A stretch of DNA of 64,000 nt from Artocarpus heterophyllus. Its lineage: Eukaryota > Streptophyta > Magnoliopsida > Rosales > Moraceae. Position numbers and translations under genes: made by a program. Positions within the stretch are counted from its first letter, which is position 1, and the number at the start of each line of letters is the position of its first letter. The notes beneath the pieces are model-generated. The model searched no databases, was not told where the DNA came from, and saw only the letters and a program-made list of their open reading frames with translations. This document shows positions 9,899 to 23,394 of the stretch, one piece after another. The stretch is from assembly GCA_025403435.1 (NCBI GenBank), contig CM046331.1, positions 27,198,459-27,262,458 on the forward strand, written 5' to 3'.

Positions 9899-12721
9899 AC
9901 TCTTTCGAAGAAGAAAAAGAAGAAGAAAACAACAAGAAGCCCTGATTTCTCTCACAATGTCCTATTGATTTCCACTCGCTGTCAATGGATCAAGCTTTCT
10001 TTTTCCTTTTTAGGGTTTTTTTTAATTAGTTGCTTGTTTTTCTGTTTGTGGGATTTTAGTTTTATTAGGTAGTTTTTAGGGTTCAGTTTTAGGGATTGTG
10101 AATACGATTATCTTCTGTTACTTCAAAATATATTTCTTTTTTCCCTTTCATCTTTTGTAACTTTCTGTTTCCATTTTTCATGTGGGTTTTACATACTGAC
10201 TGAGAACGCCGAAACATTTCGCCACTTGATCAATATTATCCATCTTTTTTTTTTTTTTTTTTGGTCGTTTCGATGTGGTTTGCAACTTCGTAAACTGAGA
10301 ATTGAATGTAGTGTTTTAAGTAGATTATCGGCCGTTTCTAAGTTAATGTCGTTTTTACTATCAAACTTGAGGGATTTGAAGGAGCGAATTTTAATGGGTT
10401 GGAAAAAAAAAGGGGGTTCTTTTTGAGGCTTTAGATTCAAGCGAGAAATCTCTTCAAATTTTTTTTGACTTTTGAGTTCTAGTGTTAATTTGGCGGCGTT
10501 GGAGTTAACTCAATGTCCTATTACTAGGTTACTGATTCTAGTGATTTCAAAATATTTTAAATTGCCTTTTTGTTTGTTAAGAGAGTTTTTTCACAAAAAA
10601 ATTGAATTCAAATCTTTAGCGGGCCCTTTGTTCTCACATGTGATTTTTTGATGTTAACGGACACGTTTAAATTTTAATAAATCCTCTGTAATGTTATACT
10701 AGAAATATAAGTAACTTCTGACGGAGTTATAGAGATGTAACTACAGAATCACAAACTAAGTTCATATTTGGTCAAGTGATCCACCGGTTCTACCGAAAGA
10801 CCTTTAAAATGGCGTAATCTCATCGGCTCTTGACCAACCAATTTGCTGTCATTGTCCTTTAGATGTATTAGTTACATGTACAATTCCATTTTTGTTTTTT
10901 ACTGACTGAAGTCTCCATTCGCCATCAGCAAATGACCTCGTCATCTGTAAACGACAATTAACAACCAACAGAACCTCAGGTAAAAAGGAGGAAATGAGAC
11001 AACCCATTTGTTGATCACGAAAAAGGAAAGTCAAACAACCTTGTGAGTAGTAGAAATAAGAAAAAGTAAAAGCGAAGCTATTTTGACTTGTACTTTTGCT
11101 CGGTCATATTTGCATTTCAACTTGACTTCCAGGTTATAAGGAATTGTCGAACTTGGCGAGTCAACAAATCTGCAGAAGTCAAAAGTTTGCCAGAAATTCA
11201 TCAATGAGGCGTGAATCAGTGCTATAGAAGCACAGTTATGCTGCAGAGAACTTAAGTGACTACGCTTGGCTAGCAGCCCAATCTGATTGAGACAATTTGG
11301 CAGGATGCCACGGTTATCAAGTCTTGAATTAATGCCACATTTCCAACGTGAGTACAAATTCATGTCCCCATTGGGATTTTTCTAGTCATCTTTCTCTCCT
11401 CCACTGCCTGCCTCTTTTTGTGGTGCGAACAAGACGATGGGGACGTATGATACGATATTGAAGGACTACAGAGGCAATACTGTCGTCAAAATTCATTATA
11501 ACCTGACAATGAATTAGGGAAGAAAATAAAAGAAAGATAATTAAGGAAATAGTAATTTTGCCATGTTACTAGTGAAATTCATTTGTTCTGAACACGTGAA
11601 CTTTAATTTCCAACTTTACATCATTGTTTTAAAAATTTGCGGATGTTAGATTCGATCGAAATTGGACACAGTGGCCTTAAACTAAGATAACTATAAAATA
11701 AATTAGTCAAGAAAACCCATATATAATTTTTTTTTTTAATTTTCCAACGTTAAATCAACTATAATCTATATCAAAGGAAAGTTTTAAAAAAATTTATATC
11801 CGTCAAACTTGTTTGTTAGTACAATTAATACAAAGTTGAAAATATGTAGTCAGAGCAGGATTAGATCACATTATTTATAAAGAATTCCTTCCCTTTTGTG
11901 TCATGAACAGGAATTAGATTTTTCCATCAACTGCATGTTAGGTATAAAATATTATTTTCAGCAAAAAAAAAAAAAAAGTGCATATCAAGGGTAATGAATG
12001 AAAGTACTAATTTAGGATCAAAGACTTGTTTGAATCATTTTAAGAGACAAGGATTAAAATCAAGTTTAATTTGTTTTCTTTTATAGTTCATGTGTACTTC
12101 AGTTTCAATTGTCAAATATGGAATACAGATCTAGTGCCCTTAATGGGACCACATACATGTTGACATGAAACAAAACTTTTCTTCAAGGCTAAAAGCGCAA
12201 TTTTCTACAAAGGAATAGGAACGGAATTTACTACATATTTGAAGGCTTCATAGCCACGTAAAAGAAGATTTTCAACTAAATCTCGACTATCTAGCTACAA
12301 ATTTCTTACTCCAAAAAAATAAAAACAAAAGAATCAACAAACTAACTTTTTACAAAGAATCAAAAGATACAGAATAAACGACTTACTAATCACATGTTGG
12401 ACAAATTCATGAGGTCCATCACAATCCACTCCCCAAAAACCACCATAAAACAATGATCTTTTCCACTTTTGATGTTGGCTGAAACGGTTTCCATTAATCG
12501 TCTCGAAGGAGTTCTCTTCATTGACAATGGAGAAGCATCGACGAAATAACCGACCGTGTTTCGCATTGTTCAATCTTCTACCATTATAACAACTGCCTGA
12601 ACAAAGAGAGAGAAAAGAAAGGAAAGAACTGATCAAAACTTCCGAAAACATTCACAAGCAATACAATATCTTAGCATGTTAGAACCGAGCATTCAATCTC
12701 ATACCTTTTCCTAGATGAAAC
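9899..12721. other. intergenic: H2A 3' region and unassigned DNA
   Basis: The first 300 bp are probably the H2A 3' UTR (CT- and T-rich). A poly-T tract lies near 10243-10261. Between about 10760 and 11480, and again at 12334-12651, base composition is less AT-rich and there are minus-strand ORFs of 61-110 codons with no family I recognise. The second block could be formin 3' UTR sequence, since it lies just past the formin stop codon. No other features were found. Confidence 0.4.
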
Positions 12722-15700
12722 CTATGGACCCTCGTCGTCCGAACTAGAATAGTCCACTCGTCGATCTGTGATAGCCGGGAAAAGCCGCTCACGTAGGTCA
12801 ACAGGGGACTGGCGGGTATCAGAGGAAGATGTTGGGGCTGCATGCTGGCGGAGATCGGAGGAAGATGTTTCCTTTTTTGGTACTTTTGAGGGCTTTCTTG
12901 GTGCCTGTCTCACCTCTTTGCAAACCTTATCTAACATTAGCAAGAAATCTCGCACGATAATAAACAAACGTAAACCTTCATCCTTCCCTGCATTTCCATG
13001 GAAATAGTCGCCGGTGCTCTTCACTAGAGCTGTGATTCTTTTTTCTTCTTCTAAAAGCCCCGAGATTTCTACCTCAGCATTCTGCACAAAGTTCTCGAGT
13101 GTTTGATGGAAACCACCATCTTCTTCCAAGCTCTTCATTTCTGAATGGAGAAATTTTCCGGGTTTTTGCCAACGACTGACCAAGTTTGGCAACAGTTCCT
13201 GTTAAGCTGTCAGCATCCAAAACTGCTGCTCTCTTGACATTCTCAAGTTCGTTTCCCAAACCTGAAACTACTTGAAGACCAAGAGAGCGATAATGCTCTT
13301 CCATATCGTTTGAAGCTTCTTCAAGGAGATCGTCTGATTTGATGCTGGAGAGGCTCTGGCTTTCTCTGGCTACACGAACAGCTCTTATGCCCTCGGAGCG
13401 GATAATCTCCTGAACAACAAAGTGCAAGAGCGTTGTCTTGCCATCTGTTCCTCTTACATCTGACAGTTTTAAAAGGGTGTCGAGTTTGAATGCTTGTGCA
13501 CCGCCATCGAAATGTCCCGTCGTTCATGCGATTTCCAGTTTTGAGAACAGCTTCCAGAAGCTTGAGGAAAAGCCTGCTATTTCTGAGTTCCTTGCAAGCT
13601 ACCTGCAACAGTGCACCGATATGCCATATGAGACCACTACTATTAATGATGCTTGAATCATAATATGCCGCTTCCATATCCAACCAGCAACCAACTGTGT
13701 GATGTGACCGAATGACTTTAAAGATCTTAAACATGGCAAATGGATGCAATCTATGTGTCCTATATGCTGAAGCTATCGATAATAACATTGTTATGGAGAC
13801 TTAGTCATAAGTTGAAATCCTATAAATATGTTTTGGAGACTTGAAGATAAAAGTCAAAATGGAAGTAGAGCATTCTTTGCCAGTTTGTTTGCAAAGTGTT
13901 TTTTAATTTTATTTTTTGTTATTTTTTAGTTTTTTCTTTTGGTCTAAAGAAGTTTTCACTATAGGCTTGGTCAATACCAACTCCAATCTTACTTTGACAA
14001 AATTGTTATTCAAGTGTTTATACAATTTCCTCTTGCATTGGCCTACTATCCTTTCCCCCTTTTTTCTTCTCTTTACTTTTAGGTTTAAAAGTAGTATAAT
14101 GCAATATGTCATCAGCAACGTATACCTCCTTGTATTATGCGTGTAGTCAATATTTCATACTATATTAGCACAGTCAAAATTTAGGCCCTTTTATGTCTCT
14201 ATAAGATAGGTTTTAATGTTGTTGCCAGATTTTCTCACTTCAAACTTTCTAGCAGTTTATAAGAGAAACTTTCATAAAAGTGGTTGAGATAAAGATTTGA
14301 AACACAAAATCAAACAATTCAAGAGAGATAAATTATGGTAATCCAATTGACTACCTCTAGAGTTGCAAAGGACTCTTTAGCGATGGCAACCTCCTCGGTA
14401 AGAATAGACATGAAAAGCAATGCTTCCAGCCGCTTAAAAGCAAATGGAATGTCAATTAACACTTTAAGGAACCGCTCAGCAGGCCCAAGTTGAGAAAGCT
14501 CTCCATTGAACATTCTAAGCTTTAGTTCTTCATCCGTTGTTGGTGTCATTTTCAACAAGCTCTGAAGGAATTCCGAGGGAAGCTCATTTCCTATTCACCA
14601 AGACGTACAACAAATCAGTTCAAAACATGCTCAGAAGTACAATAATTAATACAATCAATGTACAATTTCTATTGCATTCCCATTTTCTTAATAATTGCTT
14701 CTTCTTAACGAAACCATTTTAGTACGAGTGTATAAATGAAGTATAACTACCACTCCACTGTGTTATATATCGTCAATCAACAAAGAGCATGAATTAGAAT
14801 TTCCAAGCCAGAATCATCATAGCCTCTTTTTCCATCTTTCCTTTCCACATCTTAGATTTATTACAGATAGAATTGCTAAAACATGCTCTCTCAACAGTAA
14901 ACAGATAAAGGAATTTATATTTTCCTGCATGTAAATATCTAAAGTGTAGAACAATCACTTTTCAAATTGTGTAGGTAGTCACATAATCTTTCTTTCATGA
15001 TACATTCATATGTCTGTCCTATTGCATTAGATTATCCAAGAAAAATCAGGAAAAGAAGTTTACCTTCACGAAGTGCATCACAAACTTCTTCTATTCTCAC
15101 ATTCAATGCCCGTAGAAGAATTGCTAAATTTTGCGATTTTTTTGGATCTATAATCTGAATAAACTGGGGTGAAGGATCCTGTAATGCCGACTCTTTTTTC
15201 TGTACACTCTTACCTTTATCGGTCGCAGCATAACCAAAAAGAGTTTCTATCATATTCTCATCAAACCTGCCAAATGAGAATGTAACAAAATTCAGAAAAA
15301 TACTAAATCCAATAACTCACGCGAGCGAAGAGCAAAACAAGTTTGCAACTTACTGAAACGATCCAGATTTAATCTGATGCCAAACCATTGAATGATCAGG
15401 GTTGGCTAAAACTTTATCCCAAAAAAAGGGCTTCAGCTTGGCTTTAGGAGCATCAGCTTCACCCTCCAAGTCAGCTCCCTCACTAGAAGAAGCGTTTAGT
15501 GGATGTTTAGGTGCAGGAGGTGGAGGCCTACCTCCCTTAGAACCTAGGGGCAATTGAGGAGGTCGAGGAGGAGGAACACCACCTTTTGGAGGCGGTGGTG
15601 GTGGTGGGCGAGGACCGGTGTTGGAGCCAGGAGGCAATGGAGGTGGTGGCGGAGATGGCCTAGGAGCAGGAGGACCTAGGCTACCAACGGGTTTCAGGGA

Positions 15701-17696
15701 GGGTGGTGGCACAGGAGGGGGAGGAGGACCAGGCTTGGTGGAAGGAGGGGGAGGAGGAGTAGGCTTGCTGGAAGGAGGCTTAAACGAAGATGGTGGTTCA
15801 GGAGGGAGGGGATCTGCCCTGCCAGGAGGCGGCTTAAGAGGAGGCATTCCCATAGGGGCGGTCTCTACCCTTCCGGGTGGAGGCTTTAGAGGAAAACTTG
15901 GCACCTGTGAATTAGTATTATTGGATATATCAAATGTTTTAAATTCAGAAGCACCTGTGCTAGACACGGTATTATTAAGTGAAGTATGGACAACACTAGA
16001 TGATGTATTAAAATTTCCATCCAAGGAAGACCCCATTCTGTGCTGACTTGAGTTATTCCCAAATGATTGATGCCCCAGCCCCTCTTCTTTTGCTGAATTC
16101 CCAAATGCATAGAACTTAGGTGATGATGCTGCAAGATCAAAAATTAGAAATGATTACTTAAACAGTGACGGACAATAATAGATCGTGATTACAAGACACA
16201 AGGGAGATGCATACCGGCAGAGAAGTCGCTTAAGCTTAGGCTTAGTAAGGGCCTCTCGTCGTTTTGTCTTACTTTGGAGCCAGGTTTGCAGAATCCACCA
16301 CAACATAAAAAAAACAATAATACAACTACGAATGTCACAGATGCAGTTACCGCAACAGCAATTACAACTGATCTATGGCTATTACTTGTCTTATCTGGTT
16401 GTGCATCTGGCCCAGAACCAGCAACGGAAGAAGAGTTTTCAGCAGGCGGAACTCCCAAATTTGCATCATTGATATCGGGTGGAAAATATGGTGTTCTCGG
16501 AGATGGTGCAGGGGGATCAGTACTAGGAGGTTGAGAAGGGGAAGGTGCCAGTCCTGGAGTGGGACTAGGCGCTCCAGTTGTAGGAGCTGGAGTGGGTGCA
16601 ACCGAGATGGTCTGAAGATATCTTCTAGGAACATAATCTCCTGGAAATATGGACTCAAAATACTTGGAATACCATTTCTTAGAGCTGCTGTCTTCTCCGG
16701 AGACGTGAAAGGGAAGATTATGGTTTTGTATACAACCCAAAAGGATTTGCTTCACCTGAGGATCAAGAAAACTGATTGCTTTCCAAATGTTTTCTCTTGC
16801 TAGTGACAGGCTCTTTGGATCAATTTCATGTGTTCTACTGAATCTTTCCTCTGGAAAGCTTAAGTCTAGTTCTTGAACAAATTTCTTCAAATGGATCACA
16901 TCTAACTTGCAATAAAACCACAATTCCTCTGCCTGAAATCCATAAAATTGTGATAAGTTTCATGTCTACTCATGTGCATTCAAATGTACTACAGTATAGA
17001 TGCAATCATGAATTCACAAATACCAGATTTTCTCACGTCTTAACTTAAAATTAGAATGGAGACAAATGACACATAAAAATGGATGAAGAAAAGAAACATA
17101 AGAGGCGTTCAAAATCAATTCATAACAATGAAAAGTGAACCAAAAAAGAAATAGATTTTGAGTTTAATATCAAGATAATTTGCTCCTCAGCAGGTATATG
17201 ATCTCCAACAATCTTTTTTTTTCACCTAATTCATTAGAGGTCCTCACTGATTGGTATAAGATTCTATGCAGGAAGTTAAAGCTGATTCAACCTAACACAG
17301 TCACAACGATTTCTGATTTTAAAATTGAAACAGAAACAGAATGTGGTCCCATAAAATTTCCACCTGAGCTATGCTGTTAATTTAAATTCAAATACAATGA
17401 TCAAGCCACCTAACATAAAATAAATTCATCAAATGCAGTACTCAAAATGTAAAACTAGCCATTCCAAATCTTTTACATATAATGAAACCCACATATATAT
17501 ATATATATATAAAGTTATTAAGATTTCTCACCAAGTTGGCATCAATCTCCCCAGAAGCTGGATCAACCAGTTGCCGGAGAAGCACTTCCTCGGTGGTCTT
17601 CTTTTCATCTGAACTTCTAGAAGCCCAAGCACATAGCAGAATAGCCAAAATTATGAAACAACTTGTCCTTAAAAGACCCATATGTTTTTCAACCAA
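12722..17696 (-). CDS. class I formin (signal peptide, TM, FH1, FH2), with two apparent frameshifts in the last exon
   Basis: Six exons on the minus strand: 17532-17696, 16215-16932, 15354-16128, 15064-15266, 14355-14590 and 12722-13602. All introns are GT-AG and phases agree. Translation starts MVEKHMGLL; the second Met (17681) may be the true start of the signal peptide [19 protein letters not shown]. Exon 2 carries a conserved extracellular region ([29 protein letters not shown]), a Pro/Ser-rich wall-facing stretch and a transmembrane helix ([20 protein letters not shown], about residues 244-268). Exon 3 encodes the poly-proline FH1 (profilin binding) and the FH2 start ([10 protein letters not shown]). 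Exons 4-6 encode FH2, which nucleates and caps actin, including [20 protein letters not shown]. The family role is actin nucleation at the plasma membrane. In exon 6 one extra base near 13507 and another near 13151-13157 break the frame; ignoring both gives about 990 residues ending SSSDDEGP. As written, the protein would stop within FH2. Confidence 0.88.
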
Positions 17697-20600
17697 AATA
17701 CACTTACCATTTCATCAAAAGCCAAAACCCTCTGTCTCAGAAACCAAAAAAAAAAAAAAAAAAAACCCAGAAAAGAAAAACCTTGTTCGCCAAAACCCCA
17801 CCAGCCAAAAAAAAAAAGCTTCTAAGTTTCTCTCCTCCCAAGAAGACCCAATTCGACTTTCTGAAAAAACACCCAATATATCAATATTCCGAGCTTGTAC
17901 AAGCAGATTCTCGAAGACCCACCAGAGTTTTTGCAGCCAAATTCGAAACTTTAGAACAGAATTGAAAAAATGAGTTTGAAAAAGAAATAGTTTTCAAATA
18001 CTGTTCAAATTAGAAGATGCCTCCTCAAAGCAAGCCTTGAAAAATAAATAAATGAGGCGGTAAAATCAGAGAAAAATATTAGCTCCTTCTAAGAAATCTT
18101 CAATCTTCAATCTTGAAAATAATGGGTCTTGTCTTGGATTCAGAGTCTGACCAGATCCACCAAAAGAAACTGGAAAAAAATATAAGCTTGCAAAAAGGTT
18201 TGTTTGCATGTACAAAATATTACAGGTGTTGACCATTACTATGTAATAACATGTCCAAAAAGGTTAATTTTTTCTTGGAAATGTTTCGCAATAAAAGCTG
18301 CCGACTGGGTTTCTTTTCTTTTTTTTTTTTCCTAAAACTGCTATTACTGTTTTTTCAATGCTATTTATATTTATTTTTCGCCGCCGCGGTATGGTGGTAT
18401 CATGGCAACGACTTCGTAACGGGGAAGAAAGCGTGTTTTTATATAAACAACAAGAAAAACATTATAAAATTGGTAGAGATTTTAGAGGATGATTTTGCTT
18501 GGAGAGGGTAAATAATAGAAAAAAAATCAAATTCGTAGAGATTCTAGAGTGTTTTTTGCTTGGAAAATTCTTTAGTCATGGTAATTGAAGAAAGCGACTT
18601 GTTTTTTGTATTAAGATTTGTCATTGACATTTGTTAAGAAATTAGAATTATTTTTTTATTATTATTAAGAGTAATAAAATCGTCAATTTATAATTTATAA
18701 TGGTTAATTTTAATGTGATATTTTAGAAAATATAATATTTACGTTTATTTTTAGCCATTAAAATAAGCAACTACTATGAAAAAAAAAAAAGATTACAAAA
18801 AAATTCGCACAAATTCTATACTCATTGTGTTTTTTCCCCTCTAACATCTCTCAAAGAATAAAATAAGACAATTGTCATGGTATGCTACATGTTTTTGGTT
18901 TTACAAACATTTTAATCTTGCTTCTTTTACCTCAAAAATTTTATTTACCTCAAATATATATGTGAAAATTTATATATATCAAAAATAAAAAAATATTTCT
19001 TTTCACAATCTTATAGAATATATAGTTCAATTATATAAACATATAAAACAAAAAGGTTCATCCTACAATATTTGTTGTAAATACTAACGTTGCAGCTAAA
19101 AAGAAAATGTTACGTGTAAAATAATTTTTTCTAGTTCTAAAAAATTACCCTAATACAAAATGGTTTGCTAACTCTTTTCTTCTTCTTTTTTTTTGTGAAA
19201 AATTAATCTGCTATATTAATCCACGGCAATATTACGTGCCGGTCTACCGACAACATTGACCATTTGTTTTTACAAGACTTCTTCTATTTGCTTAAAGACG
19301 GCAATTCCAAACTTGCCATGCCATAAACATAGAATACATTGTAGTAGGACAGTTACTGAGAACGACATTGATAGCAATAAGAATTCTTATGCTCTCCTAT
19401 TAGTTTAATATGTTGCTTGACAGACCTTAGAATTCACAAGTTTAAACCGTGTACCGGTATAAAGTATTTAGCAGTTATAATATAAAATAAAAAACAGCTA
19501 CAGTAAAATAAAATACAACTAGAATGTAAAGCTCTCACATATTATAGTATTTGAACTCATTTTTTTAATTTAAAATGATTTGTAATATATTTTTTTAGTC
19601 GTTGTAATAATTCCTTAATAGTTTAATTTATGATTAAAAATAGTTGTATCTCTTGTGCTATAAATTTTTAATGTGAACAATCATAGATTATAATGTTAAA
19701 AAATTAATCCCAAGCCTACAACAATAGTTCTTTGCTTGTTAGGAAAAAAATAATTCCTATTTTATAGGAACATAAACAAATTCTTTTTTTTCTTACTAGT
19801 AAAAACATATATTTTAATCATTAAATTAACTTTTTAACAGTTTAATCTTTAATTGAAAATAATTTTGTTTCACGATTGGTAGAAACTGATATTTTAATTG
19901 TTAATTAACTTTTTAACAACTTAATCTTTGATTGGAAATAATTTTGTTTCAAACATTATGAAGTACAAACTTTAATGTGAACACTCACATGTTTGACCAT
20001 TAAAAAATTTGTCCAAGAATTATAACAATTTCTATTGCGGCTCCTAATTAAATTGCTATATTCTTTCCTTACAAGTGTCATTTTCATACTGTCTTTCCTT
20101 CATAGTGTTGTTTTCTACTTTTCTTCTTAAAAAAAGGGTATGTTTTTCCTTTTCTATTTCCTATGTTCTTTTTTTTCTTTTTTTGCGTGTGTAACCTTTT
20201 AAAAATTGTGTGACCTTTTAAAATTCTTTTTGTCTCAATAAGTCCCCTATTAAGGCTCCTATGCATCCACAGTGGCACACGAAGCCACGCCTCTGCCCCA
20301 ATAATGCTTCACGCGTAATTGACAATGGGACTTTTGCTTTTTAACTTTTTTTGGTTTTGTGATTCTCCAACTTAGATGACAGTTGGTCGCCTGTTTATTT
20401 TCTGTTTTCTCTCATGTTGAAAATCTGGAATCTATAACCCCATTTATTCACAATATGGATCCTATCTGTAAGGTCTACTTGGATCTAGAGATAAGATTTA
20501 TCTTTTATGTGAGGGTAGGGTTAGATACTGATATTATTCAAGTTTTAATTAAAAAAATGATATAGACAGCAAAAAAATCCTACATTAGAAACTTATAGAA

Positions 20601-21054
20601 TAAAGCAGCATTTTATAAAATGTTAATCTCTTAAAGGGATTGATGAGATGTACTTCTTAGACTCAATTTAAGTTTGCACACGTGTTGTGGGCAGTAAGGC
20701 TGTAGAGGTGCACTCGACATAAACACATGACACCTAGAGATATAATATCTTATTTTCTTTAATTAAATTTAAATTTAATATCTTTATTTTATTTCAAATT
20801 GAATCAACTAATTTAAAATACTATGAATTTATTCTAAAAGGTTATTATTTTTCAGAAAACAATGTGAAATTCAAATTTTTGCTTATAGAAAAGGAATATT
20901 CCGTGATTAAAAATCTTGTAACTAAAAGTTTTAAATACAACAAAAATTCAATTAAAAGTTATGAGTGAATACACATTAGTCGTAACATTTTATTGCAACT
21001 AAAAGTTTTGCTAAAAATTATGATCCAAAGTCTAGTTTTTTGTAGTAGAAGTTA
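17697..21054. other. intergenic: formin upstream region, AT-rich
   Basis: A-rich tracts (17750-17765, 17806-17816) lie just upstream of the formin start and are probably its 5' UTR or promoter. From 18.5 to 21.0 kb the DNA is strongly AT-rich with many homopolymer runs. A partial copy of the CTCTCACATATTATAG MITE word set lies at about 19450-19560. No gene, RNA gene or complete element was recognised. Confidence 0.4.
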
Positions 21055-21826
21055 TTGGGGTATAATTTGGGCAGGCCCCAATCATAAGGCAAAGGCCCAT
21101 CTTGGGTGACTCGTAGTGCAATTCTAACAAATCGAGCCCAATGGAAGTTTTCGATTTGTGCTCGACATCAACATCATATCGAATCTACTCGTCTTTTCAA
21201 CTAGAATGTTCGATGGGCTTAATCACATGAGTTGATTACTTGGCTCGATAAGTGGACCTACACTCTGATTCGTTTGGGAAAAAGAGTGAGAAGTACACAA
21301 ATTGTGAAACTCAACTTTTGGTTCATTGGAATTGGTATACTGGTATTGAGCTCAATAATTTCAGGAGAAGACCTACTAATCCACGAAGCAGAATGTGAGA
21401 TAATGACCTAAGGTTTAAGACAAACGAGAAGGAAACACGTGTCTCATTACTTTAAGCATCATCAAGCCTACTCTTTCCATCAATTTGAGCCCACGATCTT
21501 AAGAAGGGCCTCTATAAATAGAGGGTGGAGGTGTCATTTGAAGGCATCAGAATTCATTCTTACATACCAAAACTATGCTAAAATTGTTCCAAAAGAAACT
21601 TTAGCAAATCTTCTATTTTCTCAGTGAAAACTCTTGTACTTGTACCTATTTTATCATATAGTGAAGAATAGTGGACGTATCTCTGGTTTCAGAGTAAACC
21701 ACTATAAAATCTCAAGTGTGGTATCTTTTATTTTGCAACATTTTACTTTCATTTTCAATTTCATATTCAGTTTGTTGTTAAGATTGTAACTAACGTCATT
21801 TGTGAAGTCTATTAAGACCTAACAAT
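21055..21826 (+). mobile_element. probable LTR remnant or solo LTR of an unassigned retrotransposon
   Basis: The block begins near TGGGGTATAATTTGGG and ends near AAGACCTAACA. It contains a promoter-like TATA box (CTATAAATAGAGG at about 21511), a following leader, CTCTTGTACTTGTACC, and a GTGGACGTATCTCTGGTTTC ... AACCACTATAAAATCTC section. That U3-R-U5 arrangement is common in plant LTRs. No convincing target duplication or coding region adjoins it. The limits are estimates. Confidence 0.5.
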
Positions 21827-23038
21827 GGTGGTTTGAGGGTCCAAATTATCTTGAAATAATTAACAATTTTTATTTTAATTTAGTTAAATTTAATTATAAA
21901 TCCAACGTCTATAGTAGTTACATAGTTATTATTTTAACAACATCATTTTGGAATATATGTAAAATATTAACAAATTATAATCATATTTCAATTCAATAAG
22001 TATATATATAATTAGACCATTCGACTCATTAACCTAATGTTGTGGCATGTCATTGATGCCCATCTAAATCTTAAAGTCATAGGCTAGGCTTTAATGAAGC
22101 AAGGGAAAATTACATTATATGATGAAATTTCTATGATGGAGTTGAAATATAGCAAAATTTCTAGAATATTGTAAAAATATCAAAAATCACATAATAATAA
22201 ATTTTAGAATATTACAAAAATAACAAAAATTACATAATAATTATCATAGAATTTGTACTATATAGAAATATGCTCTAAATGCAATATTTTGAAAGTTTTG
22301 TTATTATTGAAAAAATTATATATTATGTCACACTTTTAAATACTGTGTTTAGTCATGTCATACTTAGAAAAAATTATGCTACAATATCATTCATATTTTA
22401 TGTTAAGTTGTGCTGCAAATAAATATATGTGGCATTTACAAAAAATAAATCCTGGAAGATGACATTTATAAAAGCTCATAATTAAAATTTTGCTATATGT
22501 ATGAAAAGCCCAATTATCAAACAATTTTCCGGTCACAAAGTGTATGATGAAGAATAATACCAAAAATAAGAGCCTACGACAAAGAAGAGCTAAAACGACA
22601 AAGTTTAGTGTCATTTTCGTTCATCACCACCATCTTCTGATTCTCCTCCCTTACATTGGACCACTTGAACAATTTTTTACCAAAAGAGACACACAAAACA
22701 CAAGTATGAAATGTAGGTTCAATCAGATAAAATCACCTTCTCATAACCCTTAATTACAAGGATTAATTGCATTGCCTATCCTAATTTTTTTAAAAAAATT
22801 TGAAATTTCGAACCTTAGTTGCCATGCATTGATTGACGTAACTTTTGTTTTGGTAGATAAGGCCTTCAACTAGAGAAAAACAATTTAATAAAAATAGTCG
22901 AAATAGGCTAAGGTATAGCCAAAGGTCTAAGGAATAAGAACAAGGTCTACAAGTGAACTTAATAAATCTACTCAGGAATCCGTGCTCCGATTGATGGAGC
23001 TAAACGGATCCCTGTCCCTCGACGAAGCTATACTCTTA
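21827..23038. other. intergenic, AT-rich; left flank of the retrotransposon nest
   Basis: Mostly AT-rich DNA with no recognised gene. The last 100 bp (about 22940-23038) are less AT-rich and read on naturally into 39782 onward if the nest is removed, so they belong to the same pre-insertion sequence as the block at 39782-40560. Confidence 0.4.
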
Positions 23039-23394
23039 CTAACTATAACGCTCAAGAAAATTTATTAATTAAAATCCAGAATTGATTTGGATTTAATTAA
23101 TGAATTTTTCCCTTGACGATGAAATGTAGAGTATTTACAGATAATATTAATGTGTGTTATATATGGGAATTTGGTGCAATTTGAAATATTTTTAATGTAC
23201 AAATTTTATGAGTTTAAATACTCAAAAATTTCTGAAAAATCCTGAAATTTATATCACATTAATTATAATCTTATGGTATAAATTAATAAAAGGTAAATAT
23301 GTTGTTTAAAGTAGAAAGTCATGTCATGGTCTAAAACAGTATAAAAGTATCACATATCAGTCAGTAAATTGTTAAAGGTTTCTATGTTTATAAT

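Noticed and set aside
9676..9955. Minus-strand ORFs over the H2A second exon
   Set aside because: They are antisense shadows of the histone coding sequence.
15618..16046. Plus-strand Gly-rich ORF of 142 codons
   Set aside because: It is the antisense shadow of the formin proline-rich FH1 exon.
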